Origin: JANRKN01 sp033763435
GTDB lineage: Bacteria; Planctomycetota; Phycisphaerae; Phycisphaerales; UBA1924
DNA length: 61,240 bases
Assembly (NCBI GenBank): GCA_033763435.1
Contig: JANRKN010000085.1
Coordinates: 1 to 61,240, forward strand
Reading direction: 5' to 3'
The first letter of the stretch is position 1. Each line of letters begins with the position of its first letter. The notes beneath the pieces were generated by a model. The model worked only from the letters and a program-made list of their open reading frames with translations. It was not told the DNA's origin and did no database searches. Made by a program: the position numbers and the translations under genes. Of this stretch, positions 1-8,509 are shown in pieces.

Positions 1-1430
1 GTCCGCGCGACCTCGCGAGGCCAGGCCGAGAGCCCGAGCGTCACGCGCCGGCCCGCGCCCACGAGCCGGTCGATCGTGCTCAGCAGCTCGTCGATCCGTG
101 CGGGCATCTGCGCGGGCGACATTCCCTCGCGCCAGACGGGCACCACCACCGCGCCCGCGCCGATGCGCCCGGCCAGTTCGGGGAGTGCGCTCATCACCGC
201 GTCGGATCCATCGTCGCTTGCCACGCCCATGCGCACGCGATCGAGCGAGCCGCGCGAGCTGTCGCCACCGGGCAAGGGCTCGGGCGCGCCGCTGACGGGC
301 GAGGGGTCCAACGTCCAGACCAGGTCTGTCCACGCCGAGCCGATCAAGCCCAGCGGGCTGTTCACGCCCATCGTGACGCGGTACCACCCAAGGCCCGGCA
401 GCTTGGGCGTCCACGAGCTCTCGTTGCGCCCGGGCGGCAGCACGCGCTCGAGCGAGTCCACCACGCGCCCGTGAACGTCGCGCACCTGCGCACGCAGCGT
501 CAGCGATTCGCCCGTCAGGTCGCGGATGACCATCTTCAGCTCGGGCGCCTGTGAGGCGAAAAGCACGTTCGAGGACCCGGGAAGCTGGATCTGGATCCGC
601 GGCAATTGCACGACCGCGAGATCATCAAACCACGCGCGGGCCTTGTGATCTTCGGGCCAGATCGGCCCCCCCACCGGACCGGCGCTGTGCGGAGAGTCTT
701 GGGCCGTCTCGCCGAACAGCTTGGCCAGCGCCGACGGCTGCGCGAGCAGCAGTTCGATCTGCAGGTACGCCGCCTCGTCGCTCAGCCCCACGACATCGAC
801 GCCGACGCTCGCCCACCCGTCGCCGGTCGCACCGACGGGCGCGCTGAAGACGGTGGGCGCCGACGGGATCGGCCTGCCCTTGCCGTCGAGCAGGCGTGCC
901 GCGAGCACCGCGCGCGCGTGCGCGCAGCCATCGGTCCGCACGCGTGCGCTCAGCCGATAGTCCGCGCCCGGAAAGACCGGCAGCACGCCCGGCGCGAGCA
1001 GCAGGCTCGTGCTCCCCCCCGCCGTCGGAAGCATCACCGACGCCGAGCCCGGCCCGGCCTTGCCGGCCGTCAGCGTGGCGTCGAGCTCCGCGGCGTTCCA
1101 AGGCGGGAACGCGGGCCTCACACGCTCAGGCGGGTTGTTCTGCCCGCGGACCCAGTTCATGGGCACGGGGTCCGGGTTGGTCAGCGTTTCGTCAAAGTCA
1201 AAGACGCGCACCACGCGCCCCGAAGCCTCGGGACGGGCGCCGCTCCCCTCGGCGCTGGACGCCGGAGGAGTCTCCGCGGGCCCCTCGACCGGCTGCTGGG
1301 CCAGCGCCCATCCGCCGAACAGGGGAAGCGCGAGCGCCGCTGACCATGCCCACGCCCAGCGCCCCCACCCCCGGGCGGGGGGAGGGCAGCGGTGGGCAAG
1401 GTCGGGTTTGGCGGGCTGGCCGCGGGTCAT
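1..1430 (-). CDS. Secreted protein of unknown function, C-terminus off the window
   Basis: A frame is open from ATG at 1430 down to the left edge (about 476 codons) with no stop, so the gene is truncated by the window. After a short basic start, residues 18-44 form a Trp/Ala/Leu-rich signal peptide ending in GWALAQQ. The next part (residues 70-260) reads as an extracellular beta-sandwich: it opens with RVVRVFDFDETL and has many alternating hydrophobic residues and aromatic positions. The region after residue 300 resembles the entry to another domain, with beta strands then a helix near MPARIDELLSTIDRL. I do not recognise the family; secreted glycan-binding or glycosidase-like planctomycete proteins have this general build, but that is inference. 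It is divergent from the methyltransferase at 1491 across a 60-bp gap. Confidence 0.75.
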   Translation of the reverse strand, partial: MTRGQPAKPDLAHRCPPPARGWGRWAWAWSAALALPLFGGWALAQQPVEGPAETPPASSAEGSGARPEASGRVVRVFDFDETLTNPDPVPMNWVRGQNNPPERVRPAFPPWNAAELDATLTAGKAGPGSASVMLPTAGGSTSLLLAPGVLPVFPGADYRLSARVRTDGCAHARAVLAARLLDGKGRPIPSAPTVFSAPVGATGDGWASVGVDVVGLSDEAAYLQIELLLAQPSALAKLFGETAQDSPHSAGPVGGPIWPEDHKARAWFDDLAVVQLPRIQIQLPGSSNVLFASQAPELKMVIRDLTGESLTLRAQVRDVHGRVVDSLERVLPPGRNESSWTPKLPGLGWYRVTMGVNSPLGLIGSAWTDLVWTLDPSPVSGAPEPLPGGDSSRGSLDRVRMGVASDDGSDAVMSALPELAGRIGAGAVVVPVWREGMSPAQMPARIDELLSTIDRLVGAGRRVTLGLSAWPREVAR

Positions 1431-1490
1431 TCAGCTTTCTTTATCGGTCGGGCTCACGGGCAAGCCCAAAGCGGACGACTATTCTCCGTC

Positions 1491-2456
1491 ATGCCCAGCG
1501 TGCGTCCGCCCAGCCCCTCGTCGCGTCCGAGCCGTCAGCCCCGCGGGAAGGGTGTCCAGAGCCCGCTCGCCACGGCCAGCAAGCGCCATCCGCAGCTCGC
1601 ACCGCCGCCGGAATACGTCCTGGGCACCGGGCTCGACGAAACCGTCCGGCTCGGGCTGCAGCACCGGCTCTGGTCAGCCGCGGCCCATGAGGCCTGGGAG
1701 CGCGCCCAGATCCGCCCGGGGCAGACGATCCTCGACCTTGGCTGCGGCCCGGGCTACGCGTCGCTTGACCTCGCTGAACTTGTCGGCCCCGGCGGGCGCG
1801 TGATCGGCATCGATGAGTCGGCGATTTTCTTGAAGCAGCTCCAGGAGCAGGCCGCGGGGCGCCGGCTGGCGAATGTCGAGCGCGTCCTAGGCGATGTGCA
1901 GGAACTCGAGAGCGCGCTGACCAGCGCGGGCGTCATGGCCCCCGCGGGCCCGGCGGGCCCCAAGCCGTTCATCGACCTCACCTACGCCCGCTGGGTGTTC
2001 TGCTTTGTCTCCGACCCTGAGAAGGTTCTGCGGGGCGTGGCCGACCTCACGCGCCCCGGCGGGCGCATCGTCGTGCAGGATTACTTCAACTACGAGGCGA
2101 TGACCCTCGCGCCGCGCTCGGAGATCTTCTCGCGCGTCGTCGCGGCCATCGGACGCTCCTGGCGCTCGCGCGGCGGCGACCCCGACATCATGGGCCGACT
2201 GCCCGCGATGCTCGCCAAGCACGGCTTCCGCGTCGAACACCTCGATGTCCGCCAGCGCATCGCCCGCCCGGGCTCCACGCTCTGGCACTGGCCCGAAACG
2301 TTCTTCGGCAGCTACGTCTCCAAGCTCGTCTCGATGGGCTTCCTCACCGAGGGCGATCAGGCCGACTTCGCCAAGGCCTGGCGCGCGGCGTCGCAGGACC
2401 CGAGCGCGTTCATGCTCCCGCCCGCGGTGTTTGATCTCATCGCCGTGCGGGAGTAA
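1491..2456 (+). CDS. Class I SAM-dependent methyltransferase
   Basis: This 321-residue protein has a Rossmann methyltransferase core after a basic, Pro/Ser-rich stretch of about 40 residues. Motif I is LDLGCGPGYASLDLA, the acidic end of strand 2 is in VIGIDES, and strand 4 carries the LTYARWVF segment, as in ubiquinone/menaquinone-type and other small-molecule methyltransferases. The C-terminal third (IVVQDYFNYEAM onward) is typical of the COG2226-like group. The substrate cannot be told. The ATG at 1491 was chosen because TATTCT lies at 1480-1485, five nucleotides upstream, with no Shine-Dalgarno, a pattern repeated across this window. An open frame continues upstream but is low-complexity. 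It ends at a strong hairpin shared with the converging gene. Confidence 0.85.
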   Translation: MPSVRPPSPSSRPSRQPRGKGVQSPLATASKRHPQLAPPPEYVLGTGLDETVRLGLQHRLWSAAAHEAWERAQIRPGQTILDLGCGPGYASLDLAELVGPGGRVIGIDESAIFLKQLQEQAAGRRLANVERVLGDVQELESALTSAGVMAPAGPAGPKPFIDLTYARWVFCFVSDPEKVLRGVADLTRPGGRIVVQDYFNYEAMTLAPRSEIFSRVVAAIGRSWRSRGGDPDIMGRLPAMLAKHGFRVEHLDVRQRIARPGSTLWHWPETFFGSYVSKLVSMGFLTEGDQADFAKAWRAASQDPSAFMLPPAVFDLIAVRE

Positions 2457-2481
2457 GTCGCTCGCCTCATCCAAAATCGGA

Positions 2482-2521
2482 ACACGGGCCCGGGGCGGTC
2501 AAGACGCCCGCGAGCCCGTGT
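2482..2521. terminator. Bidirectional hairpin terminator between converging genes
   Basis: ACACGGGC at 2482-2489 pairs with GCCCGTGT at 2514-2521 and is followed by TCTTTGTG. It sits between the stop codons of the methyltransferase and the small membrane protein, which converge here. Confidence 0.6.
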
Positions 2522-2563
2522 CTTTGTGACGTAAAGGTGTGACGTAGGAAGTGACGTTGAGGC

Positions 2564-2944
2564 TCAGGCCGCGCGGTAGACGCGGACGCCGAGCTTGACG
2601 AGATAGGCGACGAAGAGGACGCCCGCGAGGACGACGAGCGAGACGAGGCCCGCGTCCTGCATGAGCTTGGCGCCCGAATCCACGGTGGTGCCCATGGCGC
2701 CGCTGGTGCCGCCCTTGATGATGGCCTTGGTCTCTTGGCCCATGAAGTGGTCGAGGATGAGCCACTGAACCCACATCGCGCCGATGACGGTCGCGAACAG
2801 GGCCCAGCGGCCGGCGATGAACTTCCAGCGCGAGATGCTGCCCTCGCCGCGGACGGTGCGGACGAGCTCCTGCACGGGCATCATCAGCACGAGCAGGATG
2901 TAGAAGACGCCTCCGATACCCGCTGCCGGCAAACCTGCGAACAT
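2564..2944 (-). CDS. Small membrane protein, putative partner of the glycosyltransferase
   Basis: This 126-residue protein has two or three hydrophobic segments: residues 8-25 (GGVFYILLVLMMPVQ), about 45-62 (ALFATVIGAMWVQWLIL) and about 92-118 near the C-terminus. The ATG at 2944 follows AAAGGATCCAAGGTC, an acceptable ribosome site, and is preferred over the longer open frame. It lies 98 bp downstream of a family-2 glycosyltransferase on the same strand. In exopolysaccharide synthases such as PgaC-PgaD a processive glycosyltransferase is paired with a small membrane subunit encoded just downstream. That arrangement is suggestive here, but there is no sequence match to PgaD that I can assert. 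Confidence 0.75.
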   Translation of the reverse strand: MFAGLPAAGIGGVFYILLVLMMPVQELVRTVRGEGSISRWKFIAGRWALFATVIGAMWVQWLILDHFMGQETKAIIKGGTSGAMGTTVDSGAKLMQDAGLVSLVVLAGVLFVAYLVKLGVRVYRAA

Positions 2945-3042
2945 GACCTTGGATCCTTTCCGGCGCGGGCCGCTGCGGGCCCGCGAGTTGAGTGTGAGTG
3001 ATTGTGTGTGAGCGGTGAACGTGAGCAGTGAAGCCGGGCCGA

Positions 3043-4242
3043 TCAATGGCCCTTTTCAAACGTGTGCAGGCGCCGGCCCGCGACGAACTCGTTCCAGAAC
3101 GCGCGGATGACGAAGTAGGCATTCACGAACCGCAGCACCCAGAACGCCGGGAGGCTCGTGAGCGCCTTGACGAACTCGCCGCGCTTAGCCCCCGCGACGA
3201 GCACGGGCACAGCAATCGCCGGCAGGTCCAGCAGGTACATCATCAGGAAGATCGGGTGCACGAAGATCGCCATCAACGGCACGAGCACGAACATCGCGAC
3301 CGCCGCGATCACCGCGTCCCACATCGCGACCGCGACCATCGAGCGCATGAAGGGCATTTCGAGCAAATCGGCCCAGTGAACCTTGACGCACTGGGCAAAG
3401 CCGGCCGTCCAGCGCTTGAGCTGCTTGCTCAGGAAATGCCAGTTGTGAGGCTCGACGGGCCGGCACACGGCATCGGCGGCAAACTTCACACCCATGCCCA
3501 GGCGATAGACCGACCACGTCAGGTCCATGTCCTCGCCGACGGTCCGCGTCGACCAGCCGCCCAAGCGCCGGAGCACGTCGGTGCGGAAGGCCGTGAAGCA
3601 GCCCGAGGCGATCAGCGGGCGCTCGAACCAGTCCTGGATCGGCTTGTAGAAGGTGAACGCGTAGAGATACTCGACATAGCGCCCGCGCTCCCAGATCGTT
3701 GAGACGTTGCGGGGCACCACCATGCCGCAGACCGCGGCGACCCGCGGCGTCGCGGGCCCGCCGGTCGCGGAGGGCGCGGGCGCGTCAAAGTGCTTCATCA
3801 GCTTCTCGACCGCGTCGGGCGCGAGCGTCGTGTCGGCGTCGATCGCCAGCGTGTACTCGCTGGTGGTGAATGAGAGCCCGAAGTTCAGCGCGGTCGCCTT
3901 GGAGCCGCAGTTGCGCTCGGGGCGGACGACGATCACCTCTTCGCCGCAGGCGCGCGCGACGTCGCCGGTCCCGTCGCTGGAGGCGTCGTCGATCACGATG
4001 ATCTGATCGATGTGAACCGTCTGCGCCTGCACGGAGCGGACCGTGTCGGCGACGAACGCGGCCTCGTTGTACGCGGGGATGAGGACGGTGATGCCGCCCA
4101 GCGTGCGGGGCTTGCCGCCAGCGGGCGAGGGCTTCACGAGCGGGCGGCCGGCCCGTTCGAGCTGGGCCCGATCGAGTTGGGCCTGATCCACCGAAGTGAG
4201 GGTCGAACGAACCAGGGAAGGCGAGAACCCAAAGGCAGCCAT
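3043..4242 (-). CDS. Membrane glycosyltransferase family 2 (polysaccharide synthase-like)
   Basis: This 399-residue protein starts its GT-A domain near residue 45 with ITVLIPAYNEAAFV and the strand IIVIDDASSDGT. The DXD-type metal/nucleotide site is in LAIDADTTL. The acceptor-site acid is in GEDMDLTWSVYRLG and the processive-synthase QxxRW motif appears as QLKRWTAGF. Three or four membrane helices follow (from MVAVAMWDAVIAAVAMFVL on). This order is that of PgaC/IcaA, cellulose and hyaluronan synthases, so it probably polymerises or exports a surface polysaccharide; the sugar is unknown. The start is chosen at ATG 4242 because the upstream open frame loses coding character. A small membrane protein follows on the same strand. 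Confidence 0.88.
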   Translation of the reverse strand: MAAFGFSPSLVRSTLTSVDQAQLDRAQLERAGRPLVKPSPAGGKPRTLGGITVLIPAYNEAAFVADTVRSVQAQTVHIDQIIVIDDASSDGTGDVARACGEEVIVVRPERNCGSKATALNFGLSFTTSEYTLAIDADTTLAPDAVEKLMKHFDAPAPSATGGPATPRVAAVCGMVVPRNVSTIWERGRYVEYLYAFTFYKPIQDWFERPLIASGCFTAFRTDVLRRLGGWSTRTVGEDMDLTWSVYRLGMGVKFAADAVCRPVEPHNWHFLSKQLKRWTAGFAQCVKVHWADLLEMPFMRSMVAVAMWDAVIAAVAMFVLVPLMAIFVHPIFLMMYLLDLPAIAVPVLVAGAKRGEFVKALTSLPAFWVLRFVNAYFVIRAFWNEFVAGRRLHTFEKGH

Positions 4243-4802
4243 AGCGATCCGACTCGGAACGACTCCCACAGAAAACCCCGGACCACCTTCTGCCAGCCCG
4301 TACAGCGACCCGGCAGGGGAAACCCCGGCCGAGCCGTGCTCTGGACGTACCTCAACCCCGGGCCGATATGCCCAACGGCGAGATGCTGGATGTGAGGGGG
4401 GAAACGGGTTGTCTCTGTGGGAGAGACGTGCTTGCGGGGCCGAGGCCTCACGAACACGGACGTGCGTGCGGTTGCCTGCTCGACTTTGGCGCCACGTTGG
4501 CACCCTGTCGACCGCGTCGGCCGCGGGCGCTTGACTCGCCGCGACTGTCCGCCAGGACCGGCAGCCCGACCGTTCCTTCGGGCTGCTGCACGAAAGTACG
4601 ACCAATCTCACCCCCGGTTCCACACGGGGGCCCGTTCGGACCGACATTACCGGTGTTCTCCCGTGTCCAGGTCCCACGCGGGTGCTGCGCTCAGGCCCGG
4701 AAACCAGGGAATGAACGGACTTTGTTCGGCGGAAAGCTAGACCCCGTTCGGAATCAGGCCGCCGGGCCGACGTCGGGCGTTGATGTCGCTACCCTTGGGT
4801 CT
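4243..4802. other. 560-bp intergenic region between divergent genes with a strong hairpin
   Basis: No gene is supported here. A perfect 9-bp hairpin (GCAGCCCGA at 4561-4569 with TCGGGCTGC at 4578-4586) lies in the middle. At the right end TACCCT (4790-4795) may be the -10 element of the leaderless gene starting at 4803. The length would leave the minus-strand glycosyltransferase mRNA with up to several hundred nucleotides of leader. I looked for a c-di-GMP (GEMM) aptamer on that strand and saw no convincing match. Confidence 0.5.
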
Positions 4803-5795
4803 ATGGCCGAGAGCACGCGGAAGAATCAGTTGGTGGCCGTCACCGGGGCGACGGGTTTCGTGGGTCGGTTCGTGGTGCGGGCGCTGCTCGCGCGGGGGTA
4901 CGAAGTTCGCGTGCTCGTGCGTGACCGGGCCAAGGCCAAGGCCGTGCTGCCGATCGCCCAGCTCCAGATCGTCGACGGCGACGTGACGGACGCTTCGGCG
5001 CTGGCGAATCTGGTCCGCGGCGCCGGGACGGTGGTGCACCTTGTGGGCATCATCCGCGAGGCGGGCAAGGGGCAGACGTTCAAGCGGATGCACGTGGAGT
5101 CGACGCGGCTGGTGACCGAGGCCGCGCGGGCCGCGGGGGTTGGCCGGTATCTGCACATGTCGGCGATGGGCGTGGGCCCGCACGGCAAGGCGGAGTATCA
5201 GCGGACGAAGTTCGAGGCCGAGCAGATCGTTCGCCAGAGCGGTCTGGACTGGACGATCTTCCGCCCGGGTCTGATTCATGGCCCCGGGGGCGAGTTCACG
5301 CAGATGGCGGCACAGTGGGCGCGGGGTGAGATTGCGCCGTATGTGTTCATGCCGTACTTCAAGCGCTGGGAAGAGGATTTCTCCGTGCCGCTGGGCCCGG
5401 TGAACGAGATCGACCCGGTGTGCGCGCCGGTGTACGTCGAGGACGTGGCGCGGGCGTTCGTGGCGTCGCTGGACACCTGCGACGCGATCGGCGAGGTGTA
5501 CAACCTCGCGGGCGCCGAGAGCATGACCTTCCCGGACATGCTGCGGGCGTTCCGCGACGCGACGCCGGGCGCCGAAGAGGGCCTTGAGCCGTGGGGCATT
5601 CCCGCGGCGATCGCGGCGGGCGCGGCGACCGGTGCGGGCCTTGTGGGCCTGGGCGGGGCGCTGCCGTTCGATGCGGGCATGGCGTGGATGGGCGGCGAGG
5701 ACACGACCGCCGACACCTTCAAGGCCCGCGAGCATCTGAAGATCGACCCGGCCCCGTTCCGCGCGGCGCTGAAGAGCTACGCGGGCACGCTCTGA
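4803..5795 (+). CDS. NDUFA9-like NAD(P)-binding epimerase/dehydrogenase family protein
   Basis: This 330-residue extended-type SDR has the N-terminal dinucleotide site VAVTGATGFVGRFVV, the strand-4 motif VVHLVGIIRE, and a segment KAEYQRTKFEAEQIVR in place of the usual YxxxK pair. The pattern (atypical active site, HLVGI, FRPGLIHGPGG) is that of the complex I NDUFA9/YbjT group rather than sugar epimerases. Those proteins bind NAD(P)H and often act in quinone or membrane-complex biology or as reductases; the substrate here is not evident. ATG 4803 is preceded by TACCCT seven nucleotides upstream and no ribosome site. The C-terminal third includes a hydrophobic Gly/Ala-rich stretch (AAIAAGAATGAGLVGLGG). 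Confidence 0.83.
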   Translation: MAESTRKNQLVAVTGATGFVGRFVVRALLARGYEVRVLVRDRAKAKAVLPIAQLQIVDGDVTDASALANLVRGAGTVVHLVGIIREAGKGQTFKRMHVESTRLVTEAARAAGVGRYLHMSAMGVGPHGKAEYQRTKFEAEQIVRQSGLDWTIFRPGLIHGPGGEFTQMAAQWARGEIAPYVFMPYFKRWEEDFSVPLGPVNEIDPVCAPVYVEDVARAFVASLDTCDAIGEVYNLAGAESMTFPDMLRAFRDATPGAEEGLEPWGIPAAIAAGAATGAGLVGLGGALPFDAGMAWMGGEDTTADTFKAREHLKIDPAPFRAALKSYAGTL

Positions 5796-6026
5796 TCCCG
5801 CTCGCCCGCACGGCGGACCGTCAAGGTTGCGTTCGTGCCCGGGCGCTGGTCGGGAGATGGGGCGCTCGCGGCCGATGATGATGCTGTGGGATTGGGTCTG
5901 GCCTGGCACGTCCGGCGGGGCGCTCAGTGTGCCGCGCGGTGCGTGTGCGTGCTGAGGTGGAGTTGGGGTGGGGCTGAAGTGGGGTTGAACGAAGGCGCGC
6001 CCAGAGCGCGCGGAAGGATTTCTGGA

Positions 6027-8507
6027 TTGAGTCTGAGGTTTACCAAGCGCATTCTCGAGCATCTCCGGCACGAGGGCTACACGCCCCGGCGTCTGGACCA
6101 GATCGCGATCGACCTGGGCATCGAGGATGAGCTGCGCGACGAGTTTGACAGCGCGATTGACTCCTTGAAGGACCGCCGGGAGATCGAGGTCTCGGGCACG
6201 GGGCTGATCTCGCTGCCCTCGCTCCGCGGCGTGGGGCTCGGGGGCGAGGTTGTCGGCACGTTCCGCAAGGCGATGAAGGGGTTCGGCTTCGTGAAGCCTG
6301 AGCGTTCGATGCGCGAGGGCGATATCTACATCCCGGCCGAGGACGTGCGCGACGCGCTCTCGGGCGACACCGTGAAGGTCATGCTCCACCGCGACCCGCG
6401 CGATCCTTCGGGGTTCGTGGGTTCGATCGTGGAGGTCGTCAAGCGCAAGCGCTCGGTGTTCACCGGGACGCTGGGCAAGCGCGGCGGGCAGTGGCTCGTC
6501 TTCCCCGACGGGCGCGAGCTGACCGACCCGGTCGTGATCCGCGATGCCGAGAGCAAGAACGCGCGCGAGGACCTGAAGGTCGTGGTCGAGATCGTGGCGT
6601 ACCCGGAGCAGGGCGACGGCGGGTCGCGCGTGCTGGCCGAGGGCGTGATCACCAAGGTGCTGGGCGACGCGGGCCGGCCCGACGTTGAGACGCAGGCGGT
6701 GATCGCGGCGTACAACCTTCCGGGCGAGTTTCCGGAAGAGTGCGTGGAGCAGGCGCGCGAGGCCGCGGCGCAGTACGAGCGCGAGGTCGCGGACTATCAG
6801 GTGCGCGGGATCGAAGCGCTGCCCGACCGCGAGGACCTGACGGGCGAGTTCATCCTGACGATCGACCCGCCCGACGCGAAGGACTACGACGACGCGATCA
6901 GCCTCCGCAAGATCGACTCGCTCGACGGCGGGCTGTGGGAGCTGGGCGTCCACATCGCCGACGTGGCGCACTTCATCGACCCGAACAGCCCGCTGGACAA
7001 GGAAGCGCGCGACCGGTCGAACTCGTGCTACCTGCCTCGGCTGGTGATCCCGATGCTGCCCGAGGTGCTGAGCAACGGCATCTGCTCGCTGCAGGAGGGC
7101 GTGCTGCGCTACTGCAAGAGCGCGTTCATCACGTACGACAAGGAAGGGCGCGTGCGCTCCGAGCGCGTGGCGCAGACGCTGATCAAGAGCGCCAAGCGGC
7201 TCACGTATCTCGAAGCGCAGGCGCTGATCGACAACGACGAACAGGAAGCGCGCCGGCATGCCAAGACGCCCCCGCGCTACACCGACGAGCTGCTGGGCAA
7301 GCTGCGCGACATGAACACGCTCGCGAAGATGATCGAAAAGCGCCGGCACCGCCAGGGGATGATCTCGCTCGAGCTGCCCGATGTGGTGCTCAAGTACGAC
7401 GAGCAAGGGCGCGTGGTGGACGCTGAGCGCGAGGACGACGCGTACACGCACAAGCTGATCGAAATGTTCATGGTCGAGGCCAACGAGGTCGCGGCGCGGC
7501 TGTTCGAGAACCTCGGCGTGCCGCTGCTCCGGCGCGTGCACCCCGAGCCGACGCCCGGCGACGTGGACACGTTGCGCCAGACGGCGATGGTCGCGGGCTA
7601 TCGCGTGCCCAAGAACCCGACGCGCGAGGAGCTTCAGGGTTTGCTCGACGCGACGCGCGGGACCGACGCCGCGCGCGCCGTGCATATGGCCGTGCTGCGG
7701 ACCCTTACGCGCGCGGAGTATTCGCCCGCGCTGATCGGGCACTTTGCCCTGGCCAGCGAGGCGTACGCGCACTTCACGAGCCCCATCCGGCGCTACGCGG
7801 ACCTGACAGTGCACCGCTGCATGGCGGCGTTCGTGCAGGCGACCGAAAACGGCCGGCGCATGCCCCGCACCGAGAAGGACATGAAGAACCTCGGGCGCGA
7901 CCTCATGCTCACGGACTACTGCCTGCCCGAGGACGAGCTGGTCTCGATCGGCAAGCACGCGACGTACCGCGAAGAGCAGGCCGACAGCGCCGAGAAGGAA
8001 CTGACCAAGTTCCTCGTGCTGCAGCTGCTCGAGCAGCACGTGGGCGAGGCGTACGCGGGCGTCGTCACGGGCTGCAACCCGGGCGGCGTGTTCGTGCAGC
8101 TCGACAAGTTCCTGATCGACGGGTTCATCAAGAGTGTGGACCTGCCGGGCGACGTCACGCGCGGCAATGAGCGTCCGTTCTGGCGCATCGATCAGCGCTC
8201 GGGCGCGCTCGTGGACGTCAAGAGCGGACGCAGCTTCAAGGCCGGCGACAAGATCGTCGTCAAGGTCGCCGCGGTGGACCTGGCCAAGCGTCAGATGGAG
8301 CTGGTCATCGACGACCCCGCGAGCCGCGCGGTCGGCAAGGCCCGCACCATCACCCCCAAGGGCGGCGGACCCGGCGGCGGGCTGGGCGGAGGCTTCGGCT
8401 CGGGCGGTGGCGCGGGCTTCCGCGAGCAGCGCACGGGCTCACAGAAGCGCAGCCAGCGCTCGCGCGACCGTGACCGGCGCAAGAAGCAACACCGCCGGGA
8501 CAACTAA
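6027..8507 (+). CDS. rnr: Ribonuclease R (3'-5' exoribonuclease, RNB family)
   Basis: This 826-residue protein degrades structured RNA processively from the 3' end. An N-terminal winged-helix segment (residues 1-55) is followed by OB/cold-shock domains (from GTFRKAMKGFGFVKPE). The RNB catalytic domain has the magnesium-binding motif DPPDAKDYDDAI (D280, D283, D286, D288, D289). A C-terminal S1 domain (AGVVTGCNPGGVFVQLD) and a Gly-rich then very basic tail follow. Length matches RNase R (about 760-820 residues) rather than RNase II. The start is TTG at 6027, because GGAAGGA lies nine nucleotides upstream and the alignable sequence begins directly afterwards; no ATG is suitably placed. It converges with the giant kinase gene, with only two bases between the stops. 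Confidence 0.95.
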   Translation: MSLRFTKRILEHLRHEGYTPRRLDQIAIDLGIEDELRDEFDSAIDSLKDRREIEVSGTGLISLPSLRGVGLGGEVVGTFRKAMKGFGFVKPERSMREGDIYIPAEDVRDALSGDTVKVMLHRDPRDPSGFVGSIVEVVKRKRSVFTGTLGKRGGQWLVFPDGRELTDPVVIRDAESKNAREDLKVVVEIVAYPEQGDGGSRVLAEGVITKVLGDAGRPDVETQAVIAAYNLPGEFPEECVEQAREAAAQYEREVADYQVRGIEALPDREDLTGEFILTIDPPDAKDYDDAISLRKIDSLDGGLWELGVHIADVAHFIDPNSPLDKEARDRSNSCYLPRLVIPMLPEVLSNGICSLQEGVLRYCKSAFITYDKEGRVRSERVAQTLIKSAKRLTYLEAQALIDNDEQEARRHAKTPPRYTDELLGKLRDMNTLAKMIEKRRHRQGMISLELPDVVLKYDEQGRVVDAEREDDAYTHKLIEMFMVEANEVAARLFENLGVPLLRRVHPEPTPGDVDTLRQTAMVAGYRVPKNPTREELQGLLDATRGTDAARAVHMAVLRTLTRAEYSPALIGHFALASEAYAHFTSPIRRYADLTVHRCMAAFVQATENGRRMPRTEKDMKNLGRDLMLTDYCLPEDELVSIGKHATYREEQADSAEKELTKFLVLQLLEQHVGEAYAGVVTGCNPGGVFVQLDKFLIDGFIKSVDLPGDVTRGNERPFWRIDQRSGALVDVKSGRSFKAGDKIVVKVAAVDLAKRQMELVIDDPASRAVGKARTITPKGGGPGGGLGGGFGSGGGAGFREQRTGSQKRSQRSRDRDRRKKQHRRDN

Positions 8508-8509
8508 CT

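Noticed and set aside
4737..8039. Minus-strand open frame of 1100 codons opposite the dehydrogenase and RNase R genes
   Set aside because: It is Arg/His/Leu-rich antisense shadow of two well-supported genes, a common artefact of GC-rich DNA.
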